Assembly (NCBI GenBank): GCA_039821645.1
Contig: JBCBNU010000003.1
Coordinates: 1 to 64,000 of the forward strand
DNA length: 64,000 nucleotides
Reading direction: 5' to 3'
Source of the DNA: CALBPI01 sp039821645
Lineage (GTDB): Bacteria > Pseudomonadota > Gammaproteobacteria > Steroidobacterales > Woeseiaceae
Under the pieces are notes generated by a model. The model ran no database searches. It had not been told where the DNA came from and saw only the letters and a list, made by a program, of their open reading frames with translations. The position numbers and the translations under genes are program-made. This document shows, piece by piece, positions 15,791 to 24,642 of the stretch (its first letter is position 1; every line of letters starts with the position of its first letter).

Positions 15791-18099
15791 ATCGGCTGCT
15801 CACAGGCGAGGTATACCGGCTCCGGAGACTGTCCGGAAACCACGCGAAACTGCGCCCGTGCGTCTTTGAATCCACGCCGCGAGCCGACCACAGTGTACAG
15901 CCCCGGGCGCAACCGCAGTTCGGTTTCGGTAATGGTGCCGAGTTGTGCAACCCGGAGTACGGTAATTTCCGTCTCGCCGTCCGAACGCAACGTCACCGCG
16001 ACCGGAATGGCTGCACGTTTCAGCAACTCAGACAGAGCCTCCATGCGCGACGCGAACGCAGGGCCACGCGGCGCTACCTCATCCATCTGGGTCAGTAGTC
16101 TGGACGCGGCGCGCAGCGCATTGATGTCGGATAACTGGTCGGGGTTGTCGAGATACGACTGGGAACGCGCCAGCAAATCGATGCGATCTTGCGATCGAGC
16201 AAGACCCTCGCGGGCAACGTTGAGATTCGGGTCATCCTCCAGAAGCTTGGCGTAGACATCTCTGGCATCGATCCAAGCCTCGGATGCTTCAAACTCAGCG
16301 CCACGTTCGAGTGCTGATTCGAGTTCCGCCTGCCGCTCTGCGAGCCTCACCTGTAGAAACGCGTCGGCCACTGACGGATCATTGCGCACATCGCGTGCGG
16401 CACCGAAAGCACGGCGCGCCGATTCAAAATTATTGGCCGCCAGTGCTGCGAAACCCTCCGACATGCGGGTGGCAAAACGGTCCTCAAGAATCGCCACATT
16501 CATTCGAGCGAGTCCTTCCAATGCCGGTTGCCATCGTGCGTCGAGATCGAGCGCGGCCTGATATCCATCGCGCGCCGCGATAAGCTCACCGGCCACCTCG
16601 AATTCGCGGGCTCGCCGCACGAAAACCAGAACATCGTCAAGTCGCGTTGCTCGTTCCAATGCCGCCGTCGCAGCGGTATCACCGGGCGTGATTTGTAATG
16701 CACGCTCATAGGCCGCAATCGCCGCTACCGAGTCTTCCGCGAAAAACGCCGCGTCGCCATTGTCCATGGCGCGCTGATACTCAGTGTCTGCAAGTGCCAC
16801 CAACGGCTCGAGCAAAGCGATCACCTCGCGGTATCGTGTTTCTGCGAGCGCAAAATCGCGGGCCAGATAGGCGCGATCACCTTCCTCGTAGCGCGCCTTC
16901 CCGGATTCATAAACGACGCCACCCCAAATGGATACCGCACGCTCGGTCAAACCGTCGTCGAGCACCAGCAGCTCGAAGACGAGCTCATCGACTGCGCGAC
17001 GTTGTGCGGCGATCGCTTCCTCGTTCGCATCGGATTCACTCTCAGCCGCACCTACCGAAGTGTCGGTATCGCCGACGCCTTGACTCTCCGTTGTTTCTTG
17101 TGTCTCGGTCGGCGCAGGCACTTCATCGCGCGTGAACCACTGCAAACCCTGCGTGAACAAAACACCGAACAGGAGTACACCGACAAGACCGCCGACCAAT
17201 GTCATCGGCGAAACGCCCGACGACTCTTGAACCGGGACGTCGCGCTCGAAGGCACCATGCGGCAACGCCGGCAGTGGCGCGGGCTCAGCACCCGCGATAG
17301 AGGAAGCCGGGCGGCGCAAACGAACTTCCAAGGCTCTGAGATCAATCTGCGATCGTGCGACCCCGGCACCCTCCAACGCCGTCGCGATCTCCGCCATGCT
17401 GGGGCGCTCGGCGCGTGGGCCACGCGCCGCGGTTAGTAGCGCACGCACCGCAGGCGGCGCGGCATCAGGATAGTCCGCTGAGGGATCACCTGTGGCGAGT
17501 TCCGCGACCACCTGCGCCAGTGCGTAGGCATCGTCTGCGGGATGCGGCGGATCACCCGCTGCTTGTTCAGGGCTTGCATAGGCGGCTGTGCCGCCGCGCC
17601 GTGAATACTCAATATCGGAATCGATCAGCGTTGCGCTGCCGAAGTCTCCCAAATAGGTAGTGCCACGACGATCAAGCAAAATGTTGCTGGGTTTGATGTC
17701 GCCGTGGACCACGCCCTTCCGATGCCAATAGTCGAGAGACTCGGCGACCACGCGCACGACACTGCCCCAGACGTTGAGTCCTCTGCCGACCAGATCACTT
17801 GCGTCGGTCCCGTCGATGTACTGCATCGCGTACGCGGGACAACCGTCTTCGTGCCAAGAGAGTGCCCGTACGGTGTGCGGGTGGTTAAGTCCGCGAGCGA
17901 TATGCCATTCGTTCTCGAACGCGGTTCGTGCTTCCAAGCGCTCCGCAGAGGACGGGCAAAGAATCTTCAGCGCGACCGGAATCTGGGCCCGTGTATCGTC
18001 AGCGAGCCAGACTTCGGTATGTGCACCTGAGTGGATTTTTTCGAGCAGCACAAAGCGCGCTGCGAAACGCGCTTGTGGGGTGAATACGGTTTCCTGCAT
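15787..18099 (-). CDS. Transmembrane Ser/Thr protein kinase with periplasmic TPR-like repeats
   Basis: The 770-residue protein has a cytoplasmic kinase domain (about 14-245), a membrane helix near 297-318 and a long helical, TPR-like periplasmic region (about 370-690). Kinase motifs are the VALKIL lysine (Lys45), catalytic loop VHGDIKPSNILL (Asp134, with Gly in place of the usual Arg of HRD) and DFG (152-154). The glycine loop (KIHSGAHTEV) is partly degenerate. Lack of the HRD arginine suggests activity that does not need activation-loop phosphorylation. The start overlaps the previous stop by one base and its end overlaps the SUMF1 gene by four. The FHA proteins of the same operon are natural substrates or readers, and the PP2C phosphatase is the natural opponent. 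Confidence 0.92.
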   Translation of the reverse strand: MQETVFTPQARFAARFVLLEKIHSGAHTEVWLADDTRAQIPVALKILCPSSAERLEARTAFENEWHIARGLNHPHTVRALSWHEDGCPAYAMQYIDGTDASDLVGRGLNVWGSVVRVVAESLDYWHRKGVVHGDIKPSNILLDRRGTTYLGDFGSATLIDSDIEYSRRGGTAAYASPEQAAGDPPHPADDAYALAQVVAELATGDPSADYPDAAPPAVRALLTAARGPRAERPSMAEIATALEGAGVARSQIDLRALEVRLRRPASSIAGAEPAPLPALPHGAFERDVPVQESSGVSPMTLVGGLVGVLLFGVLFTQGLQWFTRDEVPAPTETQETTESQGVGDTDTSVGAAESESDANEEAIAAQRRAVDELVFELLVLDDGLTERAVSIWGGVVYESGKARYEEGDRAYLARDFALAETRYREVIALLEPLVALADTEYQRAMDNGDAAFFAEDSVAAIAAYERALQITPGDTAATAALERATRLDDVLVFVRRAREFEVAGELIAARDGYQAALDLDARWQPALEGLARMNVAILEDRFATRMSEGFAALAANNFESARRAFGAARDVRNDPSVADAFLQVRLAERQAELESALERGAEFEASEAWIDARDVYAKLLEDDPNLNVAREGLARSQDRIDLLARSQSYLDNPDQLSDINALRAASRLLTQMDEVAPRGPAFASRMEALSELLKRAAIPVAVTLRSDGETEITVLRVAQLGTITETELRLRPGLYTVVGSRRGFKDARAQFRVVSGQSPEPVYLACEQPI

Positions 18100-19370
18100 C
18101 AGCCACCGTTGTCTGCGCTGCCGCCGGTTCTGCCGTTGATACCGATGTCAGGCGATGATGAGAACCCGGTCTCGACCTCATTCATTTGTCGCAGCAGATC
18201 ACGCCACTGGTCGTACTGCGACGACGCAGTGCCGGTCAATCGTTGGCTCTGCCCCTCAACCTCAATGACCATCGGTGCCGCCTCATCACCAAAGGAATCG
18301 GACAACTCTTTAATCGTCTGCCGTTGCATACGCGCTTCGGCCAGGCGCCCGAAACTCGAAAAGAAGACGTTGATGCCACTGATGTAGGCGTAGTTGCGCA
18401 GCGAGCCCCGCGTGCGTCTGACCAGGTTGCTGTCGTTGCGATCACCTGTTGTTGTTTGCGTTGCCGCTGCGACCATCGCGATACCGGCAAGACCGCGCAA
18501 AAGCGCCGACTTACGCAACCGCTGGTATTCGAGCTCGGCCTCCCGAGAGGACTGGCGCCAGCTCTCGTAGGGCAACGCGATACCGAAATAGAAATTCGCA
18601 TAATGCTCGTTCAGGGTGTCCTGAAAGAGTGCATCGTGATTGCGGATCTTATCGAGCCTTTGTGCCATAGGATCAGAGTCCGCGGGCAACCGGACAACTT
18701 CGTAACGTCCTTTGCGATCTTGCTCTACGTATTCGCCAAAGACTTCCGGCGCCATGTCGGCGTAAAAACGCATCCGCGAGACCGTGCGTATGTCTTGGAT
18801 TTCCTCATCCGAGAGCTTATTCAAAGCCTGATACAAATCGTTCGCGACTTCGTTAAACACGTTCTGATACGGATCGGCCATCCTATCCCGGCGTTTGCTG
18901 AAATCTTTTCGATCGGTACGCGTCGAGTAGCGTTTGGAAAACCAGCGTTTACCACGAGAGTCGCGCGCCCAGACTTCGATCTTGACTTTATTACCGTCGG
19001 AGTGGCGCACGACGCCGCTCACCTGCACATCAGAAACCACTGACTCATTGGGGATCACGCGGATGGCGCCCCAGTGGCCTGTGTCCTGAAGTGTTGTTTT
19101 CATGTGGTAGGCGAAGAAGCGGCTTTCAGCCTGGCGAATATCGACATCGACCTCATCCGGGGTCTCTTCCACATCCTCGGGTAAGCCTGGGTCGAATACG
19201 ATCAAACCGAGATCAAGCAATCTCGATTCGGCGACCACAGCGTCCTGCCCAACCAATTCGACATCCGGTGCTTCATAGCTACGTGTGGCACAGCCAGCAA
19301 GCAGCAATAACAGCGATGTGATGGTCAGTTTTCGCAAAGACAGAGGTGTCGAAAATCGTCTTTCAGGCAT
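18099..19370 (-). CDS. Envelope lipoprotein of unknown family
   Basis: The 423-residue protein has a lipoprotein signal (LTITSLLLLLAGCATR, lipidated Cys27). An N-terminal domain (about 40-160, VSGVVRHSDGNKVKIEVWARDSRG) looks like a beta-rich region of outer-membrane-associated proteins. A helical middle follows, with a hydrophobic stretch LLRGLAGIAMVAAATQ near residue 300, then a Ser/Gly-rich end. GGAG lies seven bases before the ATG. The stop overlaps the kinase start, so production is coupled to the kinase. It may be the outer-membrane partner of the cluster; no family match was recognised by eye. Confidence 0.8.
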   Translation of the reverse strand: MPERRFSTPLSLRKLTITSLLLLLAGCATRSYEAPDVELVGQDAVVAESRLLDLGLIVFDPGLPEDVEETPDEVDVDIRQAESRFFAYHMKTTLQDTGHWGAIRVIPNESVVSDVQVSGVVRHSDGNKVKIEVWARDSRGKRWFSKRYSTRTDRKDFSKRRDRMADPYQNVFNEVANDLYQALNKLSDEEIQDIRTVSRMRFYADMAPEVFGEYVEQDRKGRYEVVRLPADSDPMAQRLDKIRNHDALFQDTLNEHYANFYFGIALPYESWRQSSREAELEYQRLRKSALLRGLAGIAMVAAATQTTTGDRNDSNLVRRTRGSLRNYAYISGINVFFSSFGRLAEARMQRQTIKELSDSFGDEAAPMVIEVEGQSQRLTGTASSQYDQWRDLLRQMNEVETGFSSSPDIGINGRTGGSADNGG

Positions 19371-19391
19371 CTACAAACTCCATTAGTTCGT

Positions 19392-20348
19392 CTATCGCTT
19401 CTTCAGCCCCATGTAATTTCGGTATTCGTCCCACAGACGTTCACGGATGAGTGGGTCTTCCTCGGCCTGGGCCGCTTCCCTGAGCTGTCGCGCAACAACA
19501 TCATCGGAAGTTGCGGACGGGATGTCATCCGGTGTGCGCTCTTTGATCACGTCGTCAGGGATCGTCTGAATGGTCGGGACACCTCGATCCGCGCTGCCGC
19601 TGATCGTGCCGCCTTTTTCGCCAGCGCCACCGCTGCCAGAACCACTGCCCGCGCCTTTACCACCGCGGTTGGCCACCACGACTCCGCCGCCGTCCGATCC
19701 TCCGGCAGAACCATCCCCGCCAACTGTGGAGGTATCGCGCTCAACCTGGCCGACCGTCTCTTGCTCTTCAGAAATAACGTCTTCGAAATCTCCGAGGGAT
19801 TTATCGAAAATTTCATCGAGATCGTCGAGGCCGCCTGGGCCACTACCAGCCGCGCCGCCAGCACCACCACCAGCGCCGCCAGCACCACCACCGGCGCCAC
19901 CACCGCCGCCGCCGGATGCACCACCAGCACCGCCTTGGGCACCTCCGGCACCACCTTGGGCACCCCCGGCACCACCTTGGGCACCTCCGGCACCACCTTG
20001 GGCATCTCCGGCACCACCTTGGGCGCCACCAGCACCGCCTTGTTGACCGCCACCGCCAGGCATGCCACCGCCTGGTTGGCCGCCGCCTGCTGCGCCGCCG
20101 CCACCGCCTCCGCCGGACGGCATACCGCCGCCCTGCTGACCACCGCCCGCAGCACCGCCTCCGCCTCCGCCACCAGATGGCATACCGCCACCTTGCTGGT
20201 CGCCGCCTGCAGCGCCGCCGCCGGGAACTTGCGGGCCGGTCACGCCAGCGCTGACGCCGCATCCGGCGAGCAACAGGACCGTTGCCGTCACTAGCGTGTT
20301 TCGAAGCACCTTGAACCCCGGATCATTGATCGTCGTTGAGCGGGTCAT
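19392..20348 (-). CDS. Glycine-rich repeat lipoprotein
   Basis: The 318-residue protein has a lipoprotein signal (LVTATVLLLAGCG). A long Gly/Ala/Gln tract (about 45-180) follows, with heptads GGAQGGA and blocks of GGGMPSGGGGG, and then a more ordinary C-terminus (DLDEIFDKSLGDFEDVISEEQETVG ... EERLRERLWDEYRNYM-like end). I chose the ATG at 20348 because GGAGG stands eight bases upstream; an ATG 11 codons earlier has no such site. The C-terminal helix (AEEDPLIRERLWDEYRNYMG) may be the functional contact. The flexible tract could act as a spacer through the cell wall. It is the first gene of the tight run that continues into the kinase, 208 bases after the phosphatase gene. Confidence 0.78.
   Translation of the reverse strand: MTRSTTINDPGFKVLRNTLVTATVLLLAGCGVSAGVTGPQVPGGGAAGGDQQGGGMPSGGGGGGGAAGGGQQGGGMPSGGGGGGGAAGGGQPGGGMPGGGGQQGGAGGAQGGAGDAQGGAGGAQGGAGGAQGGAGGAQGGAGGASGGGGGGAGGGAGGAGGGAGGAAGSGPGGLDDLDEIFDKSLGDFEDVISEEQETVGQVERDTSTVGGDGSAGGSDGGGVVVANRGGKGAGSGSGSGGAGEKGGTISGSADRGVPTIQTIPDDVIKERTPDDIPSATSDDVVARQLREAAQAEEDPLIRERLWDEYRNYMGLKKR
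19928..20032. repeat. Five tandem 21-bp units encoding GGAQGGA
   Basis: Five head-to-tail copies of a 21-bp unit (plus strand CACCACCTTGGGCACCTCCG plus one G, with single-base variants) encode Gly-Gly-Ala-Gln-Gly-Gly-Ala on the minus strand. The unit length is a multiple of three, so copy changes keep frame. Surrounding sequence continues with less exact Gly-rich repeats. Confidence 0.9.
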
Positions 20349-20556
20349 AGCGAAAACCTCCATCGCCTGAGGGTCATTCATCAGGGCTTACAGAACTATA
20401 AGACCGGTGCAGAACGGAATTCGTTGCACAAAAGTGCCGAAAAAGCCCGAGCTGTCTACGCTTCCGCGCATTTTTGAGACAACCCTGCACGTTTGCCCAA
20501 GACTACCAGAACAGGGGCGGCGCGCCAGTGCACCGCATCGACACTTTCTCGACCAT

Positions 20557-21429
20557 TTATGGCCTCTTATCGAACAATAGCGCCACGATGTCGTCGGGTT
20601 TGCCGGGTTGGGTGGGTTCACGTCGCAACATACGCTCGGACGCCCGAGCCACCATTTGGTCTACAGAGGCATCCAGCGGACCGGCCCGCATCTCTTCCAG
20701 TATTTCGGCAAGATGCAAATTGTCTGTAAGACCATCGGAGGCCAACAGCACACGGTCTCGCGCTGCCATGGTGATTTTCGGGCCAACCTCGATGAGCATT
20801 TCATGGGTGCCGACAAAATTGGAAACAATGTGGCGTTCCGGGTGGAAGATCGCTTGCTCCTCAGTCAGGTATCCAGCCGCAATGGCAAACCCGACTGGAG
20901 AGTGGGCGACCGTCTGCAGTTTCACGCGACTGCGTTGACCCGTGATCAGTCCGATCGAGTCGCCGACATGAAAAATCTGTACGACACGCCCTTCGATCAG
21001 CGCTGCTGTTAACGTCGTCGCAGCACCTCGAGTCGCTTGAATCACAGCAAGGTTGGCCGCCTCGAAACCCTTAACGATGGTATCTCTATAACTGTCGCCG
21101 GCCTCTTTACCGTGCAGCGCAGTGTCACGGAGCGTGTTGAGCGCAACTCGTGCCGCACGTCTGCCGCCTCGAATACCGCCGGCACCATCCGCAACGGCCA
21201 GCAACGATGTCTCAGGTGCCAGCTCGACAACGAGACCCGCATCCTGATTGTCCTCCGGTTTGTCGGGAGAAATGGTCGAGAAGCAAGCAACACGCCCTCC
21301 CCCGACATCGACTAGTGCAGACTCCGGACCATCGGCAGCAGGAATGACCAAACCACGTTCGCCGATCACCGGGGAGTCGACCCGCGGGCTTGTCGCCGGA
21401 ATCGTTTCTACCAAGAGCGTTTCAACCAA
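20557..21429 (-). CDS. PP2C-family Ser/Thr protein phosphatase
   Basis: The 290-residue soluble phosphatase carries the PP2C metal-site motifs in order: EDNQDAG, AVADGAGGIRGG, GAATTLTAAL, HVGDSIG, LLASDGLTDN and PDDIVALL. It should remove phosphate from Ser/Thr residues placed by the kinase encoded 2.5 kb downstream. The start is uncertain: the longest frame begins at a TTG (21429) without a good ribosome site, and a second TTG lies five codons later. It is the first gene of the cluster in the direction of transcription and is separated from the glycine-rich lipoprotein gene by 208 bases, so a second promoter may lie there. Confidence 0.9.
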   Translation of the reverse strand: MVETLLVETIPATSPRVDSPVIGERGLVIPAADGPESALVDVGGGRVACFSTISPDKPEDNQDAGLVVELAPETSLLAVADGAGGIRGGRRAARVALNTLRDTALHGKEAGDSYRDTIVKGFEAANLAVIQATRGAATTLTAALIEGRVVQIFHVGDSIGLITGQRSRVKLQTVAHSPVGFAIAAGYLTEEQAIFHPERHIVSNFVGTHEMLIEVGPKITMAARDRVLLASDGLTDNLHLAEILEEMRAGPLDASVDQMVARASERMLRREPTQPGKPDDIVALLFDKRP

Positions 21430-21593
21430 AATATTTGTGCCAACTCGAACATACCCTAATTTGACATTAACGTCGCCTGTGCGACCTACGTCCCATAACT
21501 CAAGATGTACTACGCAAAAAACCGAGATTCACGGCCAACGACGTTTCGCTTAAGGTGCTTGCAGAGCGCCACGGCAACAGCAATGATTCGAAC

Positions 21594-22079
21594 ATGAACA
21601 CGCCAAGACCCACGCCAGACCTCTGCGATGACCACCCCGACTCAATTCAGGTTCTCGAGCCGTTATTGAAGAACTTCGGGGGTGTCGAGCGATTCGGCGG
21701 CGAAATCGTCACGATCAAGTGCTTCGAGGACAACTCGCTGGTGAAGGCACAGAGCCAGGTAGATGGGGGCGGTCGCGTCCTGGTAGTGGATGGCGGTGGC
21801 TCACGTCGCCGCGCCCTGCTCGGCGATCAAATTGCCGCCGCACTCGCGGCCAATGACTGGGCTGGAATCATCATTTATGGTTCGGTTCGAGACATAGATG
21901 CTTTGGCGGAAACGGAACTCGGCATTCAGGCAATCGGCGCCATCCCCGTCAAGACTGAGAAGCGCGGACTCGGCGACCTGAACGTTCCGGTCACCTTCGG
22001 CGGCGTCACGTTCGAGCCGGGGCATTACGTTTACGCCGATAACAACGGTGTGATCACCTCCAACGCACCGCTCGACTAA
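21594..22079 (+). CDS. rraA: Regulator of RNase E activity RraA
   Basis: This 161-residue protein matches RraA along its length: TPDLCDDHPDSIQVLEPLLKNFGG, GGEIVTIKCFEDN, GRVLVVDGGGSRRRALLGD, IIIYGSVRD, IGAIPVKTEKRG and VTFGGVTFEPGHYVYADN. In E. coli RraA is a ring-shaped inhibitor of RNase E. Related aldolase-family members can decarboxylate oxaloacetate, but the sequence is closest to the RraA group. The ATG at 21594 gives the usual length; its ribosome site is weak. It is divergent from the phosphatase and converges with aceA. Confidence 0.92.
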   Translation: MNTPRPTPDLCDDHPDSIQVLEPLLKNFGGVERFGGEIVTIKCFEDNSLVKAQSQVDGGGRVLVVDGGGSRRRALLGDQIAAALAANDWAGIIIYGSVRDIDALAETELGIQAIGAIPVKTEKRGLGDLNVPVTFGGVTFEPGHYVYADNNGVITSNAPLD

Positions 22080-22091
22080 AAAATCACTCAA

Positions 22092-22125
22092 ACAAAAAAA
22101 GCGCGCCCACACAGTGGACGCGCTT
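22092..22125 (-). terminator. Rho-independent terminator of aceA
   Basis: Twelve-base arms at 22099-22110 and 22114-22125 (AAGCGCGCCCAC with one G:T pair in the minus-strand transcript) close a three-base loop. On the minus strand the stem is followed by a run of T (22100-22094). It sits 28 bases past the aceA stop. The plus-strand version lacks a T run, so it serves rraA poorly. Confidence 0.88.
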
Positions 22126-22152
22126 CTCAAAGCCTAAATCCTGATTCGTCGG

Positions 22153-23481
22153 TCAGCTGAATTGCTCTTCTTCGGTCGATCCGCTGAGCGCGGTTACCGA
22201 TGACTGCCCACCCTGGATCGTGGTCGTAACATCATCGAAGTAACCGGTACCCACTTCCTGCTGGTGCGCGACAAATGTGTAACCCTTGTCGGCGTCAGCA
22301 AACTCCTGCTCCTGCAGTCGCACGTAAGCTGACATGTCCTCGCGGGCGTACTCGTAGGCGAGGTTGAACATGCCGTGCCACATGTTGTGAACACCTGCCA
22401 ACGTGATGAACTGATACTTGTAACCCATCGCCGCGAGCTCGCGCTGAAACTTGGCGATCGTGTCGTCGTCGAGGTTCTTTTTCCAGTTAAACGAAGGGGA
22501 GCAGTTGTAGGCCAACAGTTGGTCCGGGTATTCCTTCTTCAGCGCCTCGGCGAACTGGCGGGCCTCGTCAAGGTTCGGCGTTGCCGTCTCACACCACACC
22601 ATATCCGCGTAAGGCGCATAGGCGATACCACGGGCAATCGCCTGCTCGATGCCATTGCGGGTGCGGAAGAAGCCCTCTGCTGAGCGCTCGCCCGTCAGGA
22701 ACGGCGCGTCGTACTCATCGATGTCGCTCGTGAGCAGATCAGCGGCATTCGCATCGGTGCGGGCGAGCACGATGGTCGGTGTGTCGCAAACATCCGCCGC
22801 AAGTCGCGCAGCGGTCAGTTTCTGAACCGCTTCGCGTGTCGGCACCAGCACTTTGCCGCCCATGTGTCCGCACTTTTTGACCGAAGCCAACTGATCTTCA
22901 AAGTGCACACCCGAAGCACCGGCGCCAATCATGGCTTTCATCAACTCGAAAGCATTCAACACACCACCGAATCCCGCTTCCGCATCAGCGACGATCGGCG
23001 CGAAGTAGTCGATGTAGCCAGCGTCACCCGGGTTGACCCCTTTTTGCCACTGGATCTGATCTGCACGTGCAAACGAGTTGTTAATGCGCTCGATCACCTT
23101 TGGCACCGAATCGACAGGATAGAGTGACTGATCCGGATACATGCTCATTGCCGAGTTGTTATCCGCAGCTACCTGCCAACCCGAGAGGTAGATTGCCTGA
23201 ACGCCTGCCTTGACCTGCTGAACCGCCTGTCCACCGGTGAGTGCGCCAAGGCAGTTAACATAGTCTTTGCCAAATTTTTCTATCGCTTCGCCATTCACGA
23301 GCGACCAGAGCTTTTCCGCACCGCGCCGTGCCAACGTGTTTTCGCGCTTGACCGAACCGCGAAGGCGCACGACATCTGCGGCGCTGTAATTCCTGGTGAT
23401 CCCGGCCCAACGAGGGTTCGTTTCCCAGTCTTTCTCAATGCGTTGAATCTCGGCGTCTCGATCGTAATTGCCCGTGGTCAT
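22153..23481 (-). CDS. aceA: Isocitrate lyase
   Basis: This 442-residue enzyme splits isocitrate into glyoxylate and succinate, the first step of the glyoxylate shunt. The active-site motif KKCGHMGGK is at 202-210, with the catalytic Cys204. The metal and substrate motifs ADAEAGFGG and WCETATPNLDEAR, and the C-terminal YNCSPSFNWKKNL, are all intact. AAGGAG precedes the ATG. It is divergent from a LysR-type gene and near malate synthase G, so the pathway and its probable regulator are grouped. A strong terminator follows. Confidence 0.97.
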   Translation of the reverse strand: MTTGNYDRDAEIQRIEKDWETNPRWAGITRNYSAADVVRLRGSVKRENTLARRGAEKLWSLVNGEAIEKFGKDYVNCLGALTGGQAVQQVKAGVQAIYLSGWQVAADNNSAMSMYPDQSLYPVDSVPKVIERINNSFARADQIQWQKGVNPGDAGYIDYFAPIVADAEAGFGGVLNAFELMKAMIGAGASGVHFEDQLASVKKCGHMGGKVLVPTREAVQKLTAARLAADVCDTPTIVLARTDANAADLLTSDIDEYDAPFLTGERSAEGFFRTRNGIEQAIARGIAYAPYADMVWCETATPNLDEARQFAEALKKEYPDQLLAYNCSPSFNWKKNLDDDTIAKFQRELAAMGYKYQFITLAGVHNMWHGMFNLAYEYAREDMSAYVRLQEQEFADADKGYTFVAHQQEVGTGYFDDVTTTIQGGQSSVTALSGSTEEEQFS

Positions 23482-23553
23482 CGTGCGCTCCTTGGCGGAT
23501 CAGCTGTTTAGGTTGCGTGCAGGTTAGCGTCTCACTTTAAAATAAATCTAGCC

Positions 23554-23566
23554 TATAGTTGCTATA
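23554..23566. promoter_or_regulatory. Candidate LysR-type operator in the aceA/lysR intergenic region
   Basis: TATAG-TTG-CTATA is an inverted repeat with the T-N11-A layout of LysR-family sites. It lies in the AT-rich 114-base region between the divergent aceA and LysR-type genes, 30 bases before the regulator's ATG. It overlaps a TATACT box (23563-23568) that could serve the regulator's own promoter. Confidence 0.5.
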
Positions 23567-23595
23567 CTCGGCATTCATAAAACTAATAACTCGCT

Positions 23596-24537
23596 ATGAG
23601 CCTTTCCAAGATCGATCTGAACTTGCTGGTCTACCTCGACGTCCTGCTGCGCGAAGCGAATGTCACCCGAGCCGCACAGAAGCTGGGCATCAGTCAGCCC
23701 GCGATGAGCAACGGGTTGAAGCGGCTCCGCGAAACGTTCGGCGACCCGCTGCTCGTGCGCACCAGCGACGGTATGCAACCCACCGAGCGCGCGCTTGCAC
23801 TGCAGCCAGATGTGCGCGAGGTGCTCTCACGGGTGGAACACTTCGTACAGCCCGTCACCGAGTTCGATCCGCGCGAGAGCCGCGAGGTCTATCGCGTGAT
23901 GTGCAGCGACTACGCCGAAGTAACCCTGCTGCCCGGCTTGCTAGGCGTACTGCGCGCCGAGGCGCCGCTCATCACGCTCGATGTTCTGACGCCGAGCGAC
24001 GTCGACTTTCATGACGTTGAACACGGCAAGGTCGACCTTGTCATTAATCGATTTGATGAGCTCCCGGCATCTTTTCATTCGACGGTGCTCTGGCGCGATG
24101 CGTTTTCGTGCCTGGTGCCAGCGGCGATCGCGAATCGAGGCAAGTTCGATCTCCCAACCTATCTCGGCGAGCGACACGTATGGGTGAGCAAGACTGGTAT
24201 GGGGGTAGGCGTCGGCATGAACCCGGCCGATGTGCAACGACTGGGCTGGGTTGATGAGGCGCTCGCGCGAATCGGTGAGCAGCGCAACATAGCCGTCTTT
24301 ACGCGTCACTACCTCGTCGCGATGCAGCATGCGGCAAACCAGGACCTGATCGCGACGGTGCCGACCCGTGCTGCACAGTTGCTGGCCGAGCAACCTTCAC
24401 TTGCCGTATTGCCGCCGCCATTCAAGATTCCAGAAATCGATCTCACGATGGCCTGGAGTCCGCTCTTGCACCAAAACCCCGGTCATCGATGGCTGCGGCA
24501 GCAGTTCAAGCAAGTCGCCCAGGCGGCGGGAACGTAG
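23596..24537 (+). CDS. LysR-family transcriptional regulator, probably of the glyoxylate shunt
   Basis: The 313-residue regulator has an N-terminal winged helix (KIDLNLLVYLDVLLREANVTRAAQKLGISQPAMSNGLKRLRETFGDPLLVR) and a C-terminal periplasmic-binding-protein-like effector domain. The DNLL/DLNLL start and the STPAMS-type recognition helix place it in the NodD/PcaQ-like branch. It lies between aceA (divergent) and glcB (same direction, 105 bases downstream), so it probably controls both. The effector is unknown. The ribosome site is weak, but no other start fits the family. Confidence 0.9.
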   Translation: MSLSKIDLNLLVYLDVLLREANVTRAAQKLGISQPAMSNGLKRLRETFGDPLLVRTSDGMQPTERALALQPDVREVLSRVEHFVQPVTEFDPRESREVYRVMCSDYAEVTLLPGLLGVLRAEAPLITLDVLTPSDVDFHDVEHGKVDLVINRFDELPASFHSTVLWRDAFSCLVPAAIANRGKFDLPTYLGERHVWVSKTGMGVGVGMNPADVQRLGWVDEALARIGEQRNIAVFTRHYLVAMQHAANQDLIATVPTRAAQLLAEQPSLAVLPPPFKIPEIDLTMAWSPLLHQNPGHRWLRQQFKQVAQAAGT

Positions 24538-24642
24538 ACGCATCGTCATATCCGTTGTGAATACCCAGCATCATTACTATTCGGTAGACGTATAACGAGA
24601 ACTCTTAGACACTGGTCGTCCCCTTGGACAGGAGCCGCTCGC

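Noticed and set aside
19928..20032. Regular repeats that could suggest a CRISPR array
   Set aside because: Units of 21 bp are head to tail with no spacers and lie inside a coding frame; no cas gene is present.
19570..20294. Long proline-, threonine- and arginine-rich frames in the Gly-rich region
   Set aside because: They are other-frame readings of the GC-rich repeat tract of the lipoprotein gene. Lipoprotein signal and ribosome site support only the minus-strand frame.
8646..21429. Type VI secretion phospho-pathway
   Set aside because: Kinase, phosphatase and FHA parts fit, but no TssB/C, ClpV, Hcp, VgrG or TssM gene is visible in the window.
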